From positions 1 through 64,000 of the forward strand of contig PGXZ01000004.1 in the NCBI GenBank assembly GCA_002839415.1: a stretch of DNA of 64,000 nt, read 5' to 3'. The number at the start of each line of letters is the position of its first letter. The first letter of the stretch is position 1. The stretch is from Candidatus Saccharibacteria bacterium HGW-Saccharibacteria-1 (GTDB taxonomy: Bacteria; Patescibacteriota; Saccharimonadia; Saccharimonadales; Saccharimonadaceae). The notes beneath the pieces are model-generated. The model saw only the letters and a list, made by a program, of their open reading frames with translations, made no database searches and was not told where the DNA came from. This document shows, piece after piece, positions 44,099 through 53,409 of the stretch. A program made the position numbers and the translations under genes.

Positions 44099-44749
44099 AT
44101 GTTAGGCCTTTTATTTATTGTGCTACTAGGCGTTTGGGCGATTTTACAGCCTCAAACTATTGCTGAAGTGGCAATAGATTTACCCGCAAAATTATCCGAC
44201 AAGCTTGATCAACTATGGTCAATTGCTCAGGATTCATTACAAACTAAGAAATATTTACGGGCTGAAAAGGCGTTACTGACGATTTTGCGCATAGATGAGC
44301 GAAATGCCAGTGCTTATAACCGTTTGGGTATTTTGTACGCCAAGCAACGCTCGCTCAAGGATGCGATTGAATGTTTCGAAATTGCGCAGTCGCTTGAACC
44401 AAGTGCTAGCAGTTTGCATAATGTCGGTTTGATCTATTTCGAGACTAAAAATTATGACAAGGCGGCCCTTGCCTTTGAACAAGCACTAGCGATTGATAGC
44501 GACTCTTCGTCCAGGTATATTGCCTATGCTAAAGTGCAGGAGAAATTGGGTCATGATAAAAAAATGATTGAATCATTAGAGCGCGCTGTCGAGATTGATC
44601 CTATTCCACAAACACTAAATATTTTAGCTGATGCATATGAGCGAACCGGTCAAGGTGAGCTTTCTATGGATCTTCGTGAAAAAGCCGCTAAATTGATTAT
44701 CCCGCAAGGTGCGCCGCAGCGGGTTAGGCAACCTAGGCGAGTTATGTAA
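44099..44749 (+). CDS. Membrane-anchored TPR-repeat protein
   Basis: 216 residues. One N-terminal membrane helix (residues 1-19) is followed by four or five tetratricopeptide repeats from about residue 38: NASAYNRLGILYAKQ, AIECFEIAQSLEPSASSLHN, AALAFEQALAIDSDSSSRY and SLERAVEIDPIPQTLN. TPRs mediate protein-protein contacts. A basic tail (RVRQPRRVM) closes it. The substrate is unknown; possibly an envelope scaffold. Confidence 0.88.
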   Translation: MLGLLFIVLLGVWAILQPQTIAEVAIDLPAKLSDKLDQLWSIAQDSLQTKKYLRAEKALLTILRIDERNASAYNRLGILYAKQRSLKDAIECFEIAQSLEPSASSLHNVGLIYFETKNYDKAALAFEQALAIDSDSSSRYIAYAKVQEKLGHDKKMIESLERAVEIDPIPQTLNILADAYERTGQGELSMDLREKAAKLIIPQGAPQRVRQPRRVM

Positions 44750-44948
44750 TTAGCGCCTGTTCGATTGGCGCGACACTTTAGGCAACATATAGACAAAAAA
44801 GGGTAAGATGTCGGCCCAGAGGCCTCCTCCGCTTGCTAGTTTTATCAAAAGTAAACTTTTATAAAATTTCGCTGCGCTGCGCCGAACTTGTGAATTTTTT
44901 TCGTAGACAAAAGGCTTCGCAAGTTCGTATTTTACTACAGCAATATAA

Positions 44949-44978
44949 AAAGCCACATCCTAAGATATGGCATTTTAT
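44949..44978 (-). terminator. Terminator of the tRNA-Thr/tRNA-Tyr transcript
   Basis: GCCATATC-TTAG-GATGTGGC on the minus strand, followed by TTTTTATATT, just after tRNA-Tyr. It also reads as a weaker terminator on the plus strand. Confidence 0.8.
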
Positions 44979-44980
44979 AT

Positions 44981-45066
44981 TGGTACTGGGGGCAAGATTC
45001 GAACTTGCGAAGGCATAAGCCGACAGATTTACAGTCTGTTGTGTTTGACCGCTTCACTACCCCAGC
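44981..45066 (-). tRNA. tRNA-Tyr (GTA)
   Basis: 86 bases including an encoded CCA. Acceptor GCTGGGG pairs with CCCCAGT; anticodon loop CTGTAAATC-type with GTA; a long variable arm typical of tyrosine tRNA; T-arm GCAAGTTCGAATCTTGC. Confidence 0.93.
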
Positions 45067-45102
45067 TCTTAATAATACAATAGCGTCAACGACGCTAAAA
45101 TA

Positions 45103-45179
45103 TGGAGCCGCCTTTCGGACTCGAACCGAAGACCTGCTGTTTACAAAACAGCTGCTCTAACCAACTGAGCTAAGGCGGC
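45103..45179 (-). tRNA. tRNA-Thr (TGT)
   Basis: 77 bases with encoded CCA. Acceptor GCCGCCT/AGGCGGC, D-arm AGCTCAGTTGGTTAGAGC, anticodon stem GCTGT/ACAGC around TGT. Probably co-transcribed ahead of tRNA-Tyr. Confidence 0.95.
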
Positions 45180-45360
45180 ATATTACTGAAAAGTACTTAA
45201 CTATTCTATCTAAAATATTTAAATAATTCAATACCCTCATTTGATTGGTTTGTTTTAGATATCGACTGCGCAACCAAGCTCGCAATAGGACTATGCCTAA
45301 TGTGTGCATTGCGTCAGGCTTTAGACTATACTATGATTATGGTTAAGGTAATGCATAGAT
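45180..45360. other. Intergenic gap before the surface-protein locus
   Basis: 180 bases without an ORF. The promoter of the tRNA pair (minus) must lie here; I see no clean pair of boxes. TATACTATGAT near 45328 may serve the next gene. Confidence 0.3.
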
Positions 45361-45903
45361 ATGAAAGATAATAATATAATATTAGATTTTTGGAATAATA
45401 ATAAGAAAGTTATTATCTTATGTATTGTCGCTGTTGCTGTTTTGGTAATTTCCGCAATGGGAGTTATTATTTATCTAAATAAAGCCCAAGACTCAAAAGC
45501 TGAAAAGACGGCCCAGTTGAGCGACACTGTTTATAAACAAGGCTTTGATGCGGGTCAAAAAGTTCTTGATGAAAATTTGAAAAAAACTACCAACCCTGAA
45601 GAACAGTCGAGAATTTATATAAACAAAGCGACTTTAATGAGCCAAGCAAATGATGACGACAAAACCAAGGCACTGGAATATGCCTATACAGCCGAAAAGC
45701 TATATCCAACTGAAAACACAGCCATGCTAATGGCCTCTCTTAGTGAGGCTCAAAAAAATTCAATTAATGCGATAAAATATTACAAATTATATTTAGAACG
45801 TGTATCTAAAAAAATCACGTCAGAGGATCCTAATGACATGACTGTGCGTGAATATAATTATTATAAAAAGCACCTCGAGGCGCTTGAAAAGGGTGTTAAG
45901 TAA
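45361..45903 (+). CDS. Membrane-anchored TPR-like protein of the pilin locus
   Basis: 180 residues. A short cytoplasmic N-terminus, one membrane helix (about 16-38) and an external helical domain with TPR-like pairs (INKATLMSQANDDDKTKALEYAYTAEKLYP, shown here by its pattern of paired helices). No known family assigned. The stop is one base before the next ATG and the next genes are a secreted protein and a giant pilin, so it may help assemble or anchor surface structures. Confidence 0.72.
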   Translation: MKDNNIILDFWNNNKKVIILCIVAVAVLVISAMGVIIYLNKAQDSKAEKTAQLSDTVYKQGFDAGQKVLDENLKKTTNPEEQSRIYINKATLMSQANDDDKTKALEYAYTAEKLYPTENTAMLMASLSEAQKNSINAIKYYKLYLERVSKKITSEDPNDMTVREYNYYKKHLEALEKGVK

Positions 45904-46934
45904 TGAAAACTCACAATAAGTTTACGATTAGATATCTTATGTGCCTTCTGCTAGTTTCTTCTGTCGTTTTCTCAGTAGTCCCAGGGCGATTTGCAAGCGC
46001 TAGTGATTACGGTGTCAACCAAGGCTATTTTTATAATCGAGCTGATGGTGGGAATTTTTCGGTACTTGATGCAGGTATTCCGTCTACTACGAACAAAGCT
46101 GAATTTATAAATTATATAAAAAACCTTTGGAGCACATCTGCGGTCGGTTCGGCTGAATATATTGCAACCTCATATATTATTCAAACTATGAGAGGGCCCA
46201 TTAATGGTGGTGCGTACGACCATGGATTCGTCGACGCTGCCGATATCTTAGACTGGGAGAATAAAGTAAATAATCCGTTAGTTGAAATCATTCTTGATTT
46301 ATATAGCCGTGAAATAAATACTCATAGAACCTGGGGTAATGAACAAAGGGATGTTTCTAAATTTAACGACAGCGGCTCGTTTCCTTCGATGATTTTTCGA
46401 AACAAGGATGACACGAACCAGATTTATTACGCAATTAAATTAGATTGCGGTAATTCAGTAGGTAATTTGCCTGGTATTACGGCCACTAATCAATGGTCAG
46501 TTTCGGCAACTAGCAAAGCCGACAGGACTACGGCTAAAACTGGTGATACGATTCATTGGACACATAATCTTATAAACAATGGGCCAGGGTATACAAACAT
46601 CTCAGTTCATAGCAATTTAAATATTACAGGTATTTCGGATTGGTCTAATCCTGGAATTGAATATGGAGTTGGTGATTCGCCGTCGGGTGCGTCGACTGGT
46701 TTAATTAGGACGATTAGTGAATACTCGTCATATACTGTCAAAGACACCGATGCAATAGGTTCTTGGCTGTGTGAGAATGTTAGGTTTAGTCCAACAAATG
46801 GTACTGACGGGTTGCAGGGTAGCTCAGCACCAGCGTGTGTAGTTGTTAGAGGTTCGCCGCCCGCGGCTCAGCCGGCACTGCCCGGAGCTTGTAGTAATTC
46901 GGTTGGGTGCATTACTGATGAATCATACTTGTAA
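45903..46934 (+). CDS. Secreted protein with a DUF11-like domain
   Basis: 343 residues. A signal peptide (residues 1-33, ending FASAS) precedes an unknown mid-domain (about 40-185) and a beta-sandwich like the DUF11/conserved-repeat family (about 200-310: DRTTAKTGDTIHWTHNLIN, GPGYTNISVHSNL). The C-terminus is Pro/Ala-rich with three Cys and has no sortase or membrane anchor. It overlaps the previous gene by one base. Likely an exported adhesin or pilus-associated protein. Confidence 0.75.
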   Translation: MKTHNKFTIRYLMCLLLVSSVVFSVVPGRFASASDYGVNQGYFYNRADGGNFSVLDAGIPSTTNKAEFINYIKNLWSTSAVGSAEYIATSYIIQTMRGPINGGAYDHGFVDAADILDWENKVNNPLVEIILDLYSREINTHRTWGNEQRDVSKFNDSGSFPSMIFRNKDDTNQIYYAIKLDCGNSVGNLPGITATNQWSVSATSKADRTTAKTGDTIHWTHNLINNGPGYTNISVHSNLNITGISDWSNPGIEYGVGDSPSGASTGLIRTISEYSSYTVKDTDAIGSWLCENVRFSPTNGTDGLQGSSAPACVVVRGSPPAAQPALPGACSNSVGCITDESYL

Positions 46935-47045
46935 TTTTGATAGTGTTATTTCTTAGTTTTCAAATAGCTGTTTTCGATTGATTGTTTAGTAGCCAGTTCA
47001 ACGTGCTACTGTTTAAATTGAGGACTCAGTGTTATTATTATACTA

Positions 47046-50000
47046 ATGGGTTATAAATTTAAATGTATTATAAATAGATATTTTATATTTAATAAAATAG
47101 CCAAACGCATAAAACAACGCGGTTTTACTATTGTAGAGCTTTTAGTAGTGATTGTGGTAATTGGAATTTTAGCAGGTTTGTTGGCGCTTTATTTTGTAGG
47201 CATGGCCGATAAGGCCAGGCGAACAGCTTTTAGATACGATGCAAGTATAATGCTACGGAGTGTGATTACCAGAACCTCATCCGATGAAACTTTTGATCCT
47301 TTTATTATAAATAAAACGAATTTGCAGCAAAAGCTCAATATCAATACTAATAATTACGCCGAGTTATCCTTTACAAAAAGCACTACAAACGACGATTACG
47401 TCTACGTTGTCGGTCAACAAAATTATCATGATTTAATTGCTTGCGGCACACAAAGTACATTAACGGTTTATGATAGCGCCGATGCCAACTGTTCAGGGCT
47501 TGGCAGCAGTTATGCCGTAGACCCAGTAAATGACCCAACGCCTGGGATATTCGGCGGTGGCGTCGGAACTACTTGTGCTACTGCCATGACAATTGACAGC
47601 ATCGAGGATCTGGTTGCGCTTTCTAGTAATGTCAATTCGGGTACGTCGTATAGTGGAAAATGTATTAAACTAAATACTGATTTGGATTTCGATCAAAAAA
47701 AATCGTATGTTGATTTTGCAAATAAAAGTTTTGGCGATGTTAATGGCAACGGAACCGTTGAAGAATTAAAAACTGAACTAACGACAGCCAGGGGTTTCAC
47801 TCCAATTGGAAATAATATAACTAACTTTTTCAAAGGACAATTTAGGGGTTCTCAATATTCAATATACGATCTGTATATAAATCGACCGCTCGATAAGTAC
47901 GTTGGTTTATTTGGTTATATGAGTGCATATAGTGCTATGACAATATCAAATTTAAATCTGAAGGGCGTAGAGGTCGCCGGCCAGGATTATACGGGTGCCG
48001 TACTGGGTTATGGGATGTTTGCGAATTTGATAGATATTACCATATCTGGAAATGTTACGGGTAATAATTATGTCGGTATGACCGTCGGTTACCTGAAGGA
48101 TTATGGCGATACGGACGGAATTGTAGCCATGGGTAGCGTTACGGGGAATGACTATGTCGGTGGCCTGGCGGGGTTTGTAGATAAAACTTACAGTTTCGCG
48201 GGGATTAACAACGGAGTTGATGTTGTTTCGGTTGGCGTCAATGTGGGTAGGATAATAGGCGGCGCCAATACATCGATTGTATTCTCGCCCTATGGATATG
48301 CACTTGCAACCTCGACCGTCAACGGGGTAGCTACTGTGGCTACTTCTGCTTCAAACTCTAAAGCCGGAACTTCTATTAGCAATATCAATAACGTTTTAGG
48401 TAATATAAATGCTTCCGAACAGGTAATGGACACATACATCGGTGGTGACAATGATAATGACGGTTATTATTGGGATTATGATAGTGCCGGCAAGCTAGTA
48501 GAAAGAAACACAACCGATAATCCATTAACATTTAGTCTAGCTGGCAGCGGTACAGTGGTTAGTCCTTATTTAATAAATGATTATGAAAGCTTGCGGCAGG
48601 CAACTCTAAAATTGGGCTCTACGTTTAGGCTTACTACTGATCTGGATTTATGCGGTAAACGTTTTTATATGTTTGGTAGTTCAAATAATAAGTTTACTGG
48701 TAAATTTCTTGGTAATCAAAAAACAATCAGTAATTTAAATATCAATTCGCCTGTATCATCATATCTGGGGTTTTCTGGATATCATGATGGAATAATAGAA
48801 AATTTAAACTTAAATAGATTGAATATTGTCGGCAATGACCGCGTTGGTGGTGCGGCTGGGTATATGTATGGCAGTGGGGACATTATAGATGTGAATGTCT
48901 CGGGCAACGTTACGGGCCGAAATTATGTGGGATTGGTTTTTGGCCAGACGTACGGCATGAACTTAATAAAAGGATCTTCCGCTCAAGGAACGGTTAGCGG
49001 CGCAGATTATGTTGGTGGTATTGGTGGCGACGCTGGCCAAGCCAGTAAAGCGGGAGACATGAATAGCATGAATGCGGGCGTTGCCATTACGGCAACAGGC
49101 GGTAATGTCGGGCGGTTGTACGGAAGCTGGTCTCTCGAGGGAAGATTTGGCTATGCTTTAGCGTCTTCGACAATCAATGGCTCTCCAGTCAATACATCGG
49201 AATTGTTATCAAAAAATGGCACAACTATAAATAGTCTTAGTGATGTCTTTGATAATATCAATGCAGCTGACCAGGTAGTCGACACTTACATTGGCGGAGA
49301 TAATGACGGCGACGGATATTATTGGGATTATGACAGTAATGGCTATTTGGTTGAAAAAAGCACGGCCAGTAGTCCATTAACATTTAGTTTATCTGGTAGC
49401 GGTACGACGGCTAGTCCATATTTAATCACAAATTATACTATGTTAAAACAGGCTACATTAAAACTTGGCTCGGTGTACAAATTAACCGCTGATATTGATT
49501 TGTATGGAAAGCAATATTATATGTTCGGTAGTTCAAATAACGGTTTTAGCGGAACATTTAATGGCGGAGGCAAAACAATCAGCAATCTGATGATAAATGC
49601 ACCGTACGGCTCTTATATGGGTTTTGTTGGCCGTTCGACGGGTGGAACTGTAAAAGGTTTAAACCTGGTCAATACAAATATTTCTGGCAATAACTGTATT
49701 GGTGGCGTCGTTGGGTGTACTGCCCTTGGTGGAACGGTTATCGTAAAGGATGTAATGTTGACCGGTACGAACATTTCTGCAAAAAACTACGCCGGTTTAA
49801 TTACGGGTTATGCATATTATCCATCTGATATCCAAAGCGTAGTTGCTCGAGGTGACGTGTCAGGTGGCAGTTTTGTGGGTGGTTTGGTCGGCTACGCCTA
49901 TCAGGCAAACAACATAAAAGGTGTTTATGCCAGTGGGGCTATAATTGCAACAGGCAGTGACTATGGTCGTGTTATTGGTGGCAAATATTCAACCACAGCT

Positions 50001-50210
50001 TATGCTGAGGCGCAATCAAATATAACTATGAATGGTTTGGTGGTAACAAGCGCATTATTAAATAGCCTTAATGGAAAGAGTATTAGCGCGGGCGATTTGT
50101 CAGTCCAAGCCACCTATACTGATGTTGGCTTTAATTTTACGGATGAAGTACTGGATTATATTTGGTATTTTGATGGCGGCGTGATTAAGTTCAGAGAAGG
50201 AAACTTATGA
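47046..50210 (+). CDS. Giant type IV pilin-like protein with repeated beta-helix modules
   Basis: 1054 residues. A basic leader followed by the prepilin site and helix at about 25-52 (RGFTIVELLVVIVVIGILAG). The body has three related modules of roughly 280-300 residues that read as right-handed beta-helix/GLUG-type repeats: GSGTVVSPYLI and GSGTTASPYLI followed by L-rich and GKxYMFGSSNN blocks. The second and third modules are closest, sharing DTYIGGDN-DGYYWDYDS. TATACT at 47039-47044 abuts the ATG. Such a long pilin would project a large binding domain, probably for host-cell attachment. Confidence 0.85.
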   Translation: MGYKFKCIINRYFIFNKIAKRIKQRGFTIVELLVVIVVIGILAGLLALYFVGMADKARRTAFRYDASIMLRSVITRTSSDETFDPFIINKTNLQQKLNINTNNYAELSFTKSTTNDDYVYVVGQQNYHDLIACGTQSTLTVYDSADANCSGLGSSYAVDPVNDPTPGIFGGGVGTTCATAMTIDSIEDLVALSSNVNSGTSYSGKCIKLNTDLDFDQKKSYVDFANKSFGDVNGNGTVEELKTELTTARGFTPIGNNITNFFKGQFRGSQYSIYDLYINRPLDKYVGLFGYMSAYSAMTISNLNLKGVEVAGQDYTGAVLGYGMFANLIDITISGNVTGNNYVGMTVGYLKDYGDTDGIVAMGSVTGNDYVGGLAGFVDKTYSFAGINNGVDVVSVGVNVGRIIGGANTSIVFSPYGYALATSTVNGVATVATSASNSKAGTSISNINNVLGNINASEQVMDTYIGGDNDNDGYYWDYDSAGKLVERNTTDNPLTFSLAGSGTVVSPYLINDYESLRQATLKLGSTFRLTTDLDLCGKRFYMFGSSNNKFTGKFLGNQKTISNLNINSPVSSYLGFSGYHDGIIENLNLNRLNIVGNDRVGGAAGYMYGSGDIIDVNVSGNVTGRNYVGLVFGQTYGMNLIKGSSAQGTVSGADYVGGIGGDAGQASKAGDMNSMNAGVAITATGGNVGRLYGSWSLEGRFGYALASSTINGSPVNTSELLSKNGTTINSLSDVFDNINAADQVVDTYIGGDNDGDGYYWDYDSNGYLVEKSTASSPLTFSLSGSGTTASPYLITNYTMLKQATLKLGSVYKLTADIDLYGKQYYMFGSSNNGFSGTFNGGGKTISNLMINAPYGSYMGFVGRSTGGTVKGLNLVNTNISGNNCIGGVVGCTALGGTVIVKDVMLTGTNISAKNYAGLITGYAYYPSDIQSVVARGDVSGGSFVGGLVGYAYQANNIKGVYASGAIIATGSDYGRVIGGKYSTTAYAEAQSNITMNGLVVTSALLNSLNGKSISAGDLSVQATYTDVGFNFTDEVLDYIWYFDGGVIKFREGNL

Positions 50211-50229
50211 TTATGAAAGAAATTAAATA

Positions 50230-50688
50230 ATGAAGAAACGCTTAATTATTGGATTAGTTTGTGGCGCCGCGGCTTTGTTGACGGTTATACTAGGAGTTTA
50301 TTTAGGAATGGGGTTTCTTAATAATAATAATCTTACTTGTTCGAGTAACAATAAGGCAAACGGAGTAAATATTACACAAAACTATTTAATTAAATTTGAA
50401 AATAATATTATAAATAATATTACGATTGATAAAAAATATATTTACGAAGATCAAAATAGGTTTGATAAATTTAGCAGTATTGCTGCCAAAGGTAACGACG
50501 CTAATATGGCAGCATTACAAAATGATTATGTTAAATTTAGTAGTAGCACAAAGAATAAAACATATACAACTAGTTTGAAGGTTGACGCGAAAAATGCTAG
50601 CAAGGAGAGTCTGGCTAAGTTAGGGATAGATAAAAATCTTAATGTTATAAGAGAGAACCTAATTGAACAAGGCTTGTCCTGTAATTGA
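50230..50688 (+). CDS. Membrane-anchored or lipoprotein-like protein
   Basis: 152 residues. N-terminal membrane helix (about 5-28) and an external Asn/Lys-rich domain containing YLIKFENNIINNITIDKKYIYED, two Cys (near 37 and at 151). It resembles small DUF1307/YehR-type lipoproteins in pattern, but no lipobox Cys is clear. It follows the giant pilin by 19 bases and may be co-transcribed. Confidence 0.6.
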   Translation: MKKRLIIGLVCGAAALLTVILGVYLGMGFLNNNNLTCSSNNKANGVNITQNYLIKFENNIINNITIDKKYIYEDQNRFDKFSSIAAKGNDANMAALQNDYVKFSSSTKNKTYTTSLKVDAKNASKESLAKLGIDKNLNVIRENLIEQGLSCN

Positions 50689-50748
50689 GTTTTTAATAAT
50701 GAATATACAAATAATTAAATAAATTTGTTACAATAATACAGGTAATAT

Positions 50749-50824
50749 GCCGCGATAGCTCAGTTGGTAGAGCGCATCCATGGTAAGGATGAGGTCTCGG
50801 GTTCAAATCCCGATCGCGGCTCCA
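50749..50824 (+). tRNA. tRNA-Thr (GGT)
   Basis: 76 bases with encoded CCA. Acceptor GCCGCGA/TCGCGGC, D-arm AGCTCAGTTGGTAGAGC, anticodon stem CATCC/GGATG around GGT, T-arm CGGGTTCAAATCCCG. Confidence 0.95.
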
Positions 50825-50836
50825 TCGTAATTTTTT

Positions 50837-50865
50837 AAAGCCACCCTTTACCGGGCGGCTTTTAA
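50837..50865. terminator. Terminator after tRNA-Thr
   Basis: AAAGCCACCC pairs with GGGCGGCTTT, then TTAATTT. It may also serve the convergent gene ending at 50887. Confidence 0.75.
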
Positions 50866-50886
50866 TTTGAAATTTGTGTTTGGTTT

Positions 50887-51825
50887 CTAGCTGTTAGTGG
50901 TAGATTGGATAACAATGCGATATATTGCATCTTCGAGTATTTTTGCTCGGGTTAGTTGATTGTTTGTAAAGAATGGGTATGGGTCTTTAAGCGTTGAGCC
51001 GTATTCTTGTTGAACAAGTATGCCGATGTCAGGATAAATGCTCGGTACTTTGTCGGTTATTTCATGTGGTATTTCAATATCGATATCAATACCTATTTTA
51101 GGATCTTGTCCGAATTTCTCGATAATAATTACCGAGCTACCAAAAACATTGTGATTATCGTGCACTTTAGTCAGACCACTTTCTATTGTTATGTAAAAGT
51201 CAGCTGTTGCTTTGTCTAGAGCTGATTTAAGCGCTTGATGACGATTGAGCGCACCTTTGTAGGTCTCATCGGTTGATTGCGGTTGATCGCTGACGTTTGA
51301 GGCGACTTTAACGCCCCTAGTCTGAACTGCTAGGCCGGCCTTACGAAAGCCTCTGCCGACTGCAGTGTGTTTTACTGGTGACTTGCTGCTGACGTATACT
51401 ACTGGGAAAGTCTTAATGTGCTTATCAAGGACGTTGATATCGCCATTTAATACAATTGGCATAAACGCGTTGATTTCGTCAGTGTACGGCAGATCGACGG
51501 GAAGATTGTTTAATGTATAGATTTCTAAACCTTGCGCAAAGGCATAGGTCATTTCCATTAAAGTATTGCCACCTATATAGCCAGCAACTCCTTTTTTGTC
51601 GCAATTTACAACTAAAATGCCTTCTGATTGATCAATTTTTGCAAAATGTTCACGAATAAAATCTTGTTTCAGGTCTGCGATTTCATCAAGATTTTGAGCT
51701 TCACCATAAGCGTGGCCTTCGACGCTATTTGGTTTTTCAACTTCATAACCTAATGACTGCAGTTTTGCTGCAACGCTGTCCATTTCTTGCTCGAATTGCA
51801 TTGATCCGCATATTGTAATCTTCAT
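50887..51825 (-). CDS. Fusion of a nucleoside 2-deoxyribosyltransferase-like domain and a YjjX-type NTP phosphatase
   Basis: 312 residues. Residues 1-135 resemble the nucleoside 2-deoxyribosyltransferase fold (MKITICGSMQF start, then SEGILVVNCDKKGVAGYIGGNTLMEM). Residues 140-305 resemble the inosine/xanthosine triphosphatase family YjjX/DUF84: VSSKSPVKHTAVGRGF, SNVSDQPQSTDETYKGALNRHQAL and IESGLTKV. Known roles of the two families suggest a nucleotide-pool cleaning enzyme with salvage, but the joint function is inference. Confidence 0.78.
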   Translation of the reverse strand: MKITICGSMQFEQEMDSVAAKLQSLGYEVEKPNSVEGHAYGEAQNLDEIADLKQDFIREHFAKIDQSEGILVVNCDKKGVAGYIGGNTLMEMTYAFAQGLEIYTLNNLPVDLPYTDEINAFMPIVLNGDINVLDKHIKTFPVVYVSSKSPVKHTAVGRGFRKAGLAVQTRGVKVASNVSDQPQSTDETYKGALNRHQALKSALDKATADFYITIESGLTKVHDNHNVFGSSVIIIEKFGQDPKIGIDIDIEIPHEITDKVPSIYPDIGILVQQEYGSTLKDPYPFFTNNQLTRAKILEDAIYRIVIQSTTNS

Positions 51826-51903
51826 ATTGTCATTATACAGCTATTTAGTTGCAATTGTGTCGAATAATTAAGGACATTGCTGTATATGGTACTTATATTC
51901 AGC

Positions 51904-51909
51904 TATAAT
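51904..51909 (+). promoter_or_regulatory. -10 box of yajQ, leaderless arrangement
   Basis: TATAAT ends six bases before the ATG at 51916; no ribosome site. Confidence 0.55.
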
Positions 51910-51915
51910 GTAGTC

Positions 51916-52410
51916 ATGGCAACATTTAGTTTTGATACAGTTTCAGAATATAACAAGGCAGAGATGAATAATGTCTTTGCGATGGTCCAAAAAGAAATCA
52001 GCAATCGTTATGATTTTAAAGGCACGCCAGCTGATATTGATTGGATTGGCGACAAGGCCGGTTTTAAGGTTGTTGGCGAGAATGAATGGCAAATTGAAAA
52101 TATTATTGATATTATTCGTAAGAAATTAGTTTCGCATAATCAGAGTAGTAAGGTTTTAGACCTGTCTAAGGCGATATCAACAAGTAATATGAAGGCTAAC
52201 AAAGAGATTCCGTTTGTTTCGGGTCTCGATCAGGATAAGGCAAAGAAAATCGTCAAGATTTTACGTGATAGCCTGCCAAAAGTTAAGGCTCAGATACAGG
52301 GTGAAACCGTCAGGGTTACCAGCACCAGCAAGGATGAACTGCAGTCTGCAATGCGGTTAATCGAATCGACTGATTTTGATTTTCCGGTTGCATTTAATAA
52401 TTATCGATAG
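51916..52410 (+). CDS. YajQ-family nucleotide-binding protein
   Basis: 164 residues from ATG 51916 (MATFSFDTVSEYN), preferred over an upstream ATG at 51877 that would place the -10 box within the gene. NNVFAMVQKEISNRYDFKG and KLVSHNQSSKVLDLSKA, then KEIPFVSGLDQDKAKKIVKI, match the YajQ family, some of which bind cyclic-di-GMP or nucleic acid. Its role here is unknown. Confidence 0.92.
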   Translation: MATFSFDTVSEYNKAEMNNVFAMVQKEISNRYDFKGTPADIDWIGDKAGFKVVGENEWQIENIIDIIRKKLVSHNQSSKVLDLSKAISTSNMKANKEIPFVSGLDQDKAKKIVKILRDSLPKVKAQIQGETVRVTSTSKDELQSAMRLIESTDFDFPVAFNNYR

Positions 52411-52427
52411 TTTATAATCTGTTGGTC

Positions 52428-52456
52428 TTGCAGAAATCGTGGTTTTTTGCTATAAT
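52428..52456 (+). promoter_or_regulatory. rpmG promoter
   Basis: TTGCAG at 52428-52433 and TATAAT at 52451-52456 with a 17-base spacer. Confidence 0.7.
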
Positions 52457-52493
52457 CTATCCTTAATAGCGTATACAAATTATAAGGAATATC

Positions 52494-52700
52494 ATGGCTA
52501 AAAAGAATACAAAGCGAAAATTGGTTGGTTTAGTGAGCGAACTTAGTGGTCACCGAACTTATTACACCACTAAAAATACTCAAAATACTACCGAAAAAAT
52601 CGTTCTTAAAAAGTACGACCCAATTGCACGCAAGCATGCAACCTATACCGAGACAAAGAAAAGTCTTGGCCGTAACGAAGTAAAAGCTCGTAAGGGTTAA
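52494..52700 (+). CDS. rpmG: Ribosomal protein bL33, cysteine-free form
   Basis: 68 residues with [25 protein letters not shown], shown here by its canonical YYTTKN and LKKYDP blocks. The zinc-ligand cysteine pairs of the C+ type are absent. The C-terminal extension of 15 residues is basic. TAAGGA precedes the ATG. Convergent with the glucan operon. Confidence 0.93.
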   Translation: MAKKNTKRKLVGLVSELSGHRTYYTTKNTQNTTEKIVLKKYDPIARKHATYTETKKSLGRNEVKARKG

Positions 52701-52707
52701 TACCAAG

Positions 52708-53406
52708 TTAAACTATTTCGGCTTGTCGGTCTAAATGGCCTGCAAGCCACAAACCATTCTCGATCATCACGCTCATTAAGTTGGGCGTGATATTTTGTTT
52801 GTCAGAATAGATGTACAAAACACCTTCATGGTGTTCGGCAGAAAGTGGCCAAAAATGCTCACCAATAATTCTAGTAATATTGTCAGGAAATAGTCTTTCA
52901 ACTTCGATTGATTGATCGTGGCGTGAGCTGATAGTATAGCGACTGGTAAAATCTTGATGATAGTTTTCGAATGTCCCCAGGGTGATTGGTTGTAGCTTTG
53001 GGAATGTACCAAATAGTAATTCATAAGGCTTTGGGTTTTTGTCATGGGCGCCAATAAACAAGTGGGGCAAATCTTTGTCGGTGTGCAATTCAAATGCCAT
53101 CACAAGCCACTGATAATTTTCTGCCTTGCCGTTTGGTTGCAAGACAGCATCTTTTCTATCAACAAGTGTAATATTGTAATCATCAATTGTACCAACGCAG
53201 TAGCTTGCATCTTTGTGACTAGATGATACCGTAAAACCACGCACTACCTTGTGTTCATCAGAGATTTGATTAACTGGTCCAAAATATATCAAACCGATTT
53301 TATCAGCAAATTTAGCAATTGTACGTCTGCGTTTTCGATTATTAGCGGTGCCGTGAAATATATTGGTAGCGATTCGGTTAATTTTACTAGGTATCTGGCG
53401 GTACAT
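52708..53406 (-). CDS. Unknown protein at the end of the glucan operon
   Basis: Not recognised. 232 residues, soluble, basic N-terminus (NNRKRRRTIAKFADK) and mixed alpha/beta look (FGPVNQISDEHKVVRGFTVSS). It starts three bases after the GH15 gene, so it is co-transcribed with it and probably linked to glucan metabolism or its regulation, but no domain supports this. Confidence 0.7.
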   Translation of the reverse strand: MYRQIPSKINRIATNIFHGTANNRKRRRTIAKFADKIGLIYFGPVNQISDEHKVVRGFTVSSSHKDASYCVGTIDDYNITLVDRKDAVLQPNGKAENYQWLVMAFELHTDKDLPHLFIGAHDKNPKPYELLFGTFPKLQPITLGTFENYHQDFTSRYTISSRHDQSIEVERLFPDNITRIIGEHFWPLSAEHHEGVLYIYSDKQNITPNLMSVMIENGLWLAGHLDRQAEIV

Positions 53407-53409
53407 CGG

